The position numbers and the translations under genes were made by a program. A stretch of DNA of 64,000 nt. Source: Crotophaga sulcirostris. Its lineage: Eukaryota; Chordata; Aves; Cuculiformes; Crotophagidae. Location of the stretch: the NCBI GenBank assembly GCA_013397455.1, contig VYZB01000377.1, positions 325,449-389,448 on the forward strand. Reading direction: 5' to 3'. The notes beneath the pieces are model-generated. The model did not search any database, was not told the DNA's origin, and saw only the letters and a list, made by a program, of their open reading frames with translations. This document shows positions 60,442-64,000 of the stretch, piece after piece (positions within the stretch are counted from its first letter, which is position 1; each line of letters starts with the position of its first letter).

Positions 60442-63400
60442 CTTATTATTACTTGATTGACTGCTAATTTTCTTTTGTGAACTGAAGAAAACGAAATCAT
60501 CAAGAAATGAAGCTTAGACAGGAGTTATATAATGTTTTGTGGTTTGGATTTTTTTTAGTTTTAATATTATAAATTGATTCAGTCAATTGAAGATATAGAC
60601 TAGATTTAAAAAATGGATTTGCTTATTATATTTTTTTGGATGTTCCATTTGCATTATTTCAATGAAGTTTTAATGAAATTGCAAAGAAGTAACACTAATC
60701 TGGATAAAAATGTTTGGTTTGAGTGCGTATTTTTAACTTAGTATCTGCGTCTAATACTTCTGCTCATGGCAAAGCAGGACTGAGCCCTGTAGTTTGAAAT
60801 TAGTCAATAGCATTAAGATTGAAGTTACAATATCTGTTGTACCATCTCCTTGCTGAAATCAGAGAAGAATTGTAATAACTATGTAGGTCTATTAACCAAA
60901 GAAATTAGTCAAAAGAAGAATGAGCTGTTCCTTATACCATACTGCATGCATACATACAGGGTTAATTTCAATGTATTAGTGAAGATATTTGCAGATGTAA
61001 ATATTTTTCAGTATTTTTCATTGGCTGCAAACAAAGAAGCAAGCCTCTGTTGTAACAAAAGGAATTATTGATGTTTAAAAATGTTTTAATTATCTTAAAA
61101 AAAATTCTCATATTTTACTTTGAAGAATGACTATGAAAGGTATCATTTAAGTGATGGTTCATTTATTGCCAGCCAAACAATTAATTGATAGCAGGTCAGC
61201 CAAGAGAAACAGTACAGACAAATGTATAAGATATATAATGTCATTTTAGTGACAATGTAAGGAACAATCAGAAGGCTTGTGTAATTCATACATTTAACCA
61301 TAAAGCATTGTATCACATGCTTTGTATCTCAGCAGTCTGGAGGCTGTTTATCCTCTTCCAGCAAGTTGACTTTCTGCAAAGCTCTAGGGCACTGGGTCCC
61401 AATTCTATAGGCAGGATCCAGGATTTAGCTGAAGTACTCAGTACTACAACCATGTAAGAAATCCTACTTTGATGTGAAATACTGATGTTGGGGGTCGGGG
61501 GTGTTGCATATAATAATTTAAACTGTAAGTAATGCTACTTCAGAGACAAAAAGGGATGGGCCTTTAAATAGGGACTGTCTTACTGAAGAGAATCGAGTTC
61601 TTACGTAGTTCTTATGTCTTTCACAGGACTTATATAGCTTAGTAAAACCATGTTAAATGATTCTTTAAATTTCATTAATGGTTTTAGAAAGAGCTTTTCA
61701 AAAAGGCAAAAGATCACCCTAAAATTTGTCTGCTTTGTATACAAGCATGGGGTTTTTTTCTGTTGTGTATTTCCACCTGCTCAAAATGTTTCAGTCTCCA
61801 ATCTAATTAGCTCTTTACTCCACATAAGACCAACTGTAGGAAATCAGATGGAGATAATAGCGTGAATCAAGTTCAAGAAGTTTAAAATCTGATCAGAATC
61901 TCTCTTTGACAACATCTTACGTCAATTACAGTAGTAAGTTTCTAAAATACGGGAAATTGCTCTCTTGAAAATTAAGTATTCAAGTGATGTAACTCTATTA
62001 AAAAAAAAGTTTTTTCTTTTTTAACTACTGATATGATACTGCTCTGTATCTATGGGTATGTTACAGCATTGTTGCCATGCATGTTAAAATGATAAATGAT
62101 TGTTTCTTTGTCAGTTATGGAACACGAGATTTGGTTAGTATCTAGGAAAATATTGTCTTTACTTCTTAATGTAATGTAACATGAAATACTGAGAAAGAAA
62201 AAGTTAAATACTGTGAGACTTCTGATAAAGTTGCAATATATGTGACTGTAAACTTAATTTCTGGCAGAATAGTATTAGATAAATTTTTATTATATTACTA
62301 AATATATACTAAATATATTTCATAATTTAGATTATTAATTTATGTAAAAAGGCTTTGAAAATTTTTTTCTGTAAGTGATTTTGGCATGACAGTGAACATT
62401 AATACCAAAAGTCTGTTTGGAGATTTAACAGAAATTGTTGTTGAAGCTATTATTTAGATCTGTTGTATCATAGGACTAAAAATTGGATGAAACATGTTTA
62501 ATCTTCTGTATATGTGTGTATGTTTCACTAAACCACAAATGTCATCAGGTCGTTCTCAGTATATATGCGTAAAAGGAGATGTCAGATATGGGCATAAATT
62601 CACAATTGGATTTAACTCATAGAAGTAGCTTTTTTCATTAGCCTTTGCTAGTAGAGAATTGATTCTGTGTTTGATATGAGGTATCACTTTAGCGTTACAT
62701 ATTGTCAATATATTCTTTTAGCTGCTATTTTATTATAGAGTACTGGCTTTTGCTGGAGCTTTTCAGGAGAGAGTACTATACATAGTATATTAGGACATAC
62801 ATTAGAATTCAGTAAAAAAGAAGTCTGAACTTGCATTTTTTGTGTATTTGTAAAGAGCATGAAAAAGTCTGGTGAAATGATGCAGTAGAGCTATGACAAT
62901 TTATAATCGATAGTCATTAAGAAACCTATTGTGACGTTTAAAGTGTTCAATTGGCTAATCCAAAAAAGATGAGTTGGCCAGAATGAGAGAGTTTTGTAAT
63001 CTGCTCAAAGTAAGAATCGTTTTTCCTAATGGTACCTTAGGCTGCCAAGAATCATCCTACTATGACATTTTCCTGGCTTCAGTGTCCGTTTGTGATAGTA
63101 TCATTAGCATGATGGAGAGAAACAAAGAGCTGCTATGCTCACCTTGTATTTGTTGTGAATACATGTGCTGATGACCCTTCTGCTGTTAATCTGTGTTGGA
63201 GTTGAAGCTGATTTTTAGGGCTGAAGCTGCTCCTTTTATCTATAGGAGCATGAAATACTGTTCCCATAGCACAAGAGTTCTCCTCTGAAAAATTTTCAAG
63301 TACGTTTTATATCAAGGAGACTTTTTGTTTTCAAAGGTGTGTGTAATCAATGAGTGATTTCATAACTAAATGGTTATGATGCTGATCTAGCGAATCGTCC

Positions 63401-64000
63401 TGAACCTCTATCCATTTCTGTATATTTTAAATCAGTGAAAATATGATTGCAGCTGTCTGTATTACATCCTTACTGCTGACAGCAACATTAGTAGGGATCA
63501 GGGCTCATGGTTTTTTTAACCTTTGTGCTTATTCATTAAGCAAAATTACATTGCCTTGTAAATGTGCGTGTTGACGGCTCACTTTAAAATGTTACAAGAC
63601 CCATAAAAATCCTTGATAAGTATTTATTGGTTTGGAGAAGTGCAGTGTCAAAGCTTCTGAAAATAGGTATTAGGAAAATCCATTCAAGCACTGAAAAATC
63701 ATAAGGCAAAACAGAAGTCAGGATTTTGGAACTGACTGCAGACTTCATCAGCCATTCGTAAAGTTCAGTTGGTCATTGAGAAAAAAGAGGAACTACACAC
63801 AATGCATCTCATATATTGTCTCCTAACACTTAGAATATATTCTGCAGAGTATAAATGTCATATTCCTTCAGGATAGACAGTGCTTTAGGAATCACAGATA
63901 TTAGAAACGAACTCATCTCTCATCCTGTCAATGTATCCTTCTTCAGTTATGACTTAACACAGGATTCTTCTTTTAACATATTCTCCAGCTCATCACCAAT
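60442..64000. other. Unassigned non-coding sequence
   Basis: No gene, RNA or recognisable interspersed repeat was found to the end of the window. Short frames at 60850, 61650 and 62974 (65-73 codons) show no domain. Confidence 0.4.

Overview
The window looks like AT-rich, gene-poor DNA from a bird, either a long intron or a gene desert. The main evidence is the repeat content. There is a long, decayed CR1 non-LTR retrotransposon at about 1205-3735. Several short CR1 tails lie further along, with the 3'-end wording typical of birds (the TAGAATCATAGAA / GGTTGGAAAGGACC kind). There is also one short solo LTR. The base composition is strongly AT-biased throughout. No bacterial gene organisation is present, and I found no rRNA, tRNA or CRISPR array.

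I could not identify a single intact host protein-coding gene. The open reading frames are short, lack recognisable domains, and mostly fit chance expectation in AT-rich DNA. The longest one (178 codons, + strand from 20304) runs partly antisense through an old CR1 fragment, so I read it as spurious. The best candidates for hidden host exons are a 117-nt segment with good-looking splice sites inside a 55-codon frame at 6907-7074, and a 103-codon minus-strand frame at 19992-20303. Neither is identified.

Layout: 1-1204 unassigned. 1205-3735 CR1 with EN and RT remnants, broken by stops, an internal deletion and a 69-base assembly gap. 3736-15900 unassigned apart from the 6907-7074 candidate and simple repeats. 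15940-16040 a MIR-like relic. 19992-20630 a minus-strand ORF beside an old CR1 piece. 25640-26270 a stretch that may be conserved non-coding sequence. 26575-26830 an unexplained GC-rich block. 30200-30256 an exact 28-bp duplication around a single N, probably an assembly seam. 31840-32110 a probable CR1-type 5' or internal relic. 34527-34676 and 36862-36990 CR1 tails. 39529-39548 an assembly gap. 43310-43890 a very old L3/CR1-type RT relic on the minus strand. 52153-52232 a CR1 tail. 57553-57916 a solo LTR with a 6-bp target-site duplication. 59300-59960 another GC-richer block. The remainder, to 64000, is unassigned.

There is no operon or pathway to describe. The readable history is successive retrotransposition: the L3/MIR-like relics are the most decayed, the CR1 copies vary in decay, and the solo LTR looks youngest because its ends and target duplication are intact. 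I did not find a convincing new biological system. All family assignments come from reading the sequence, without database searches.
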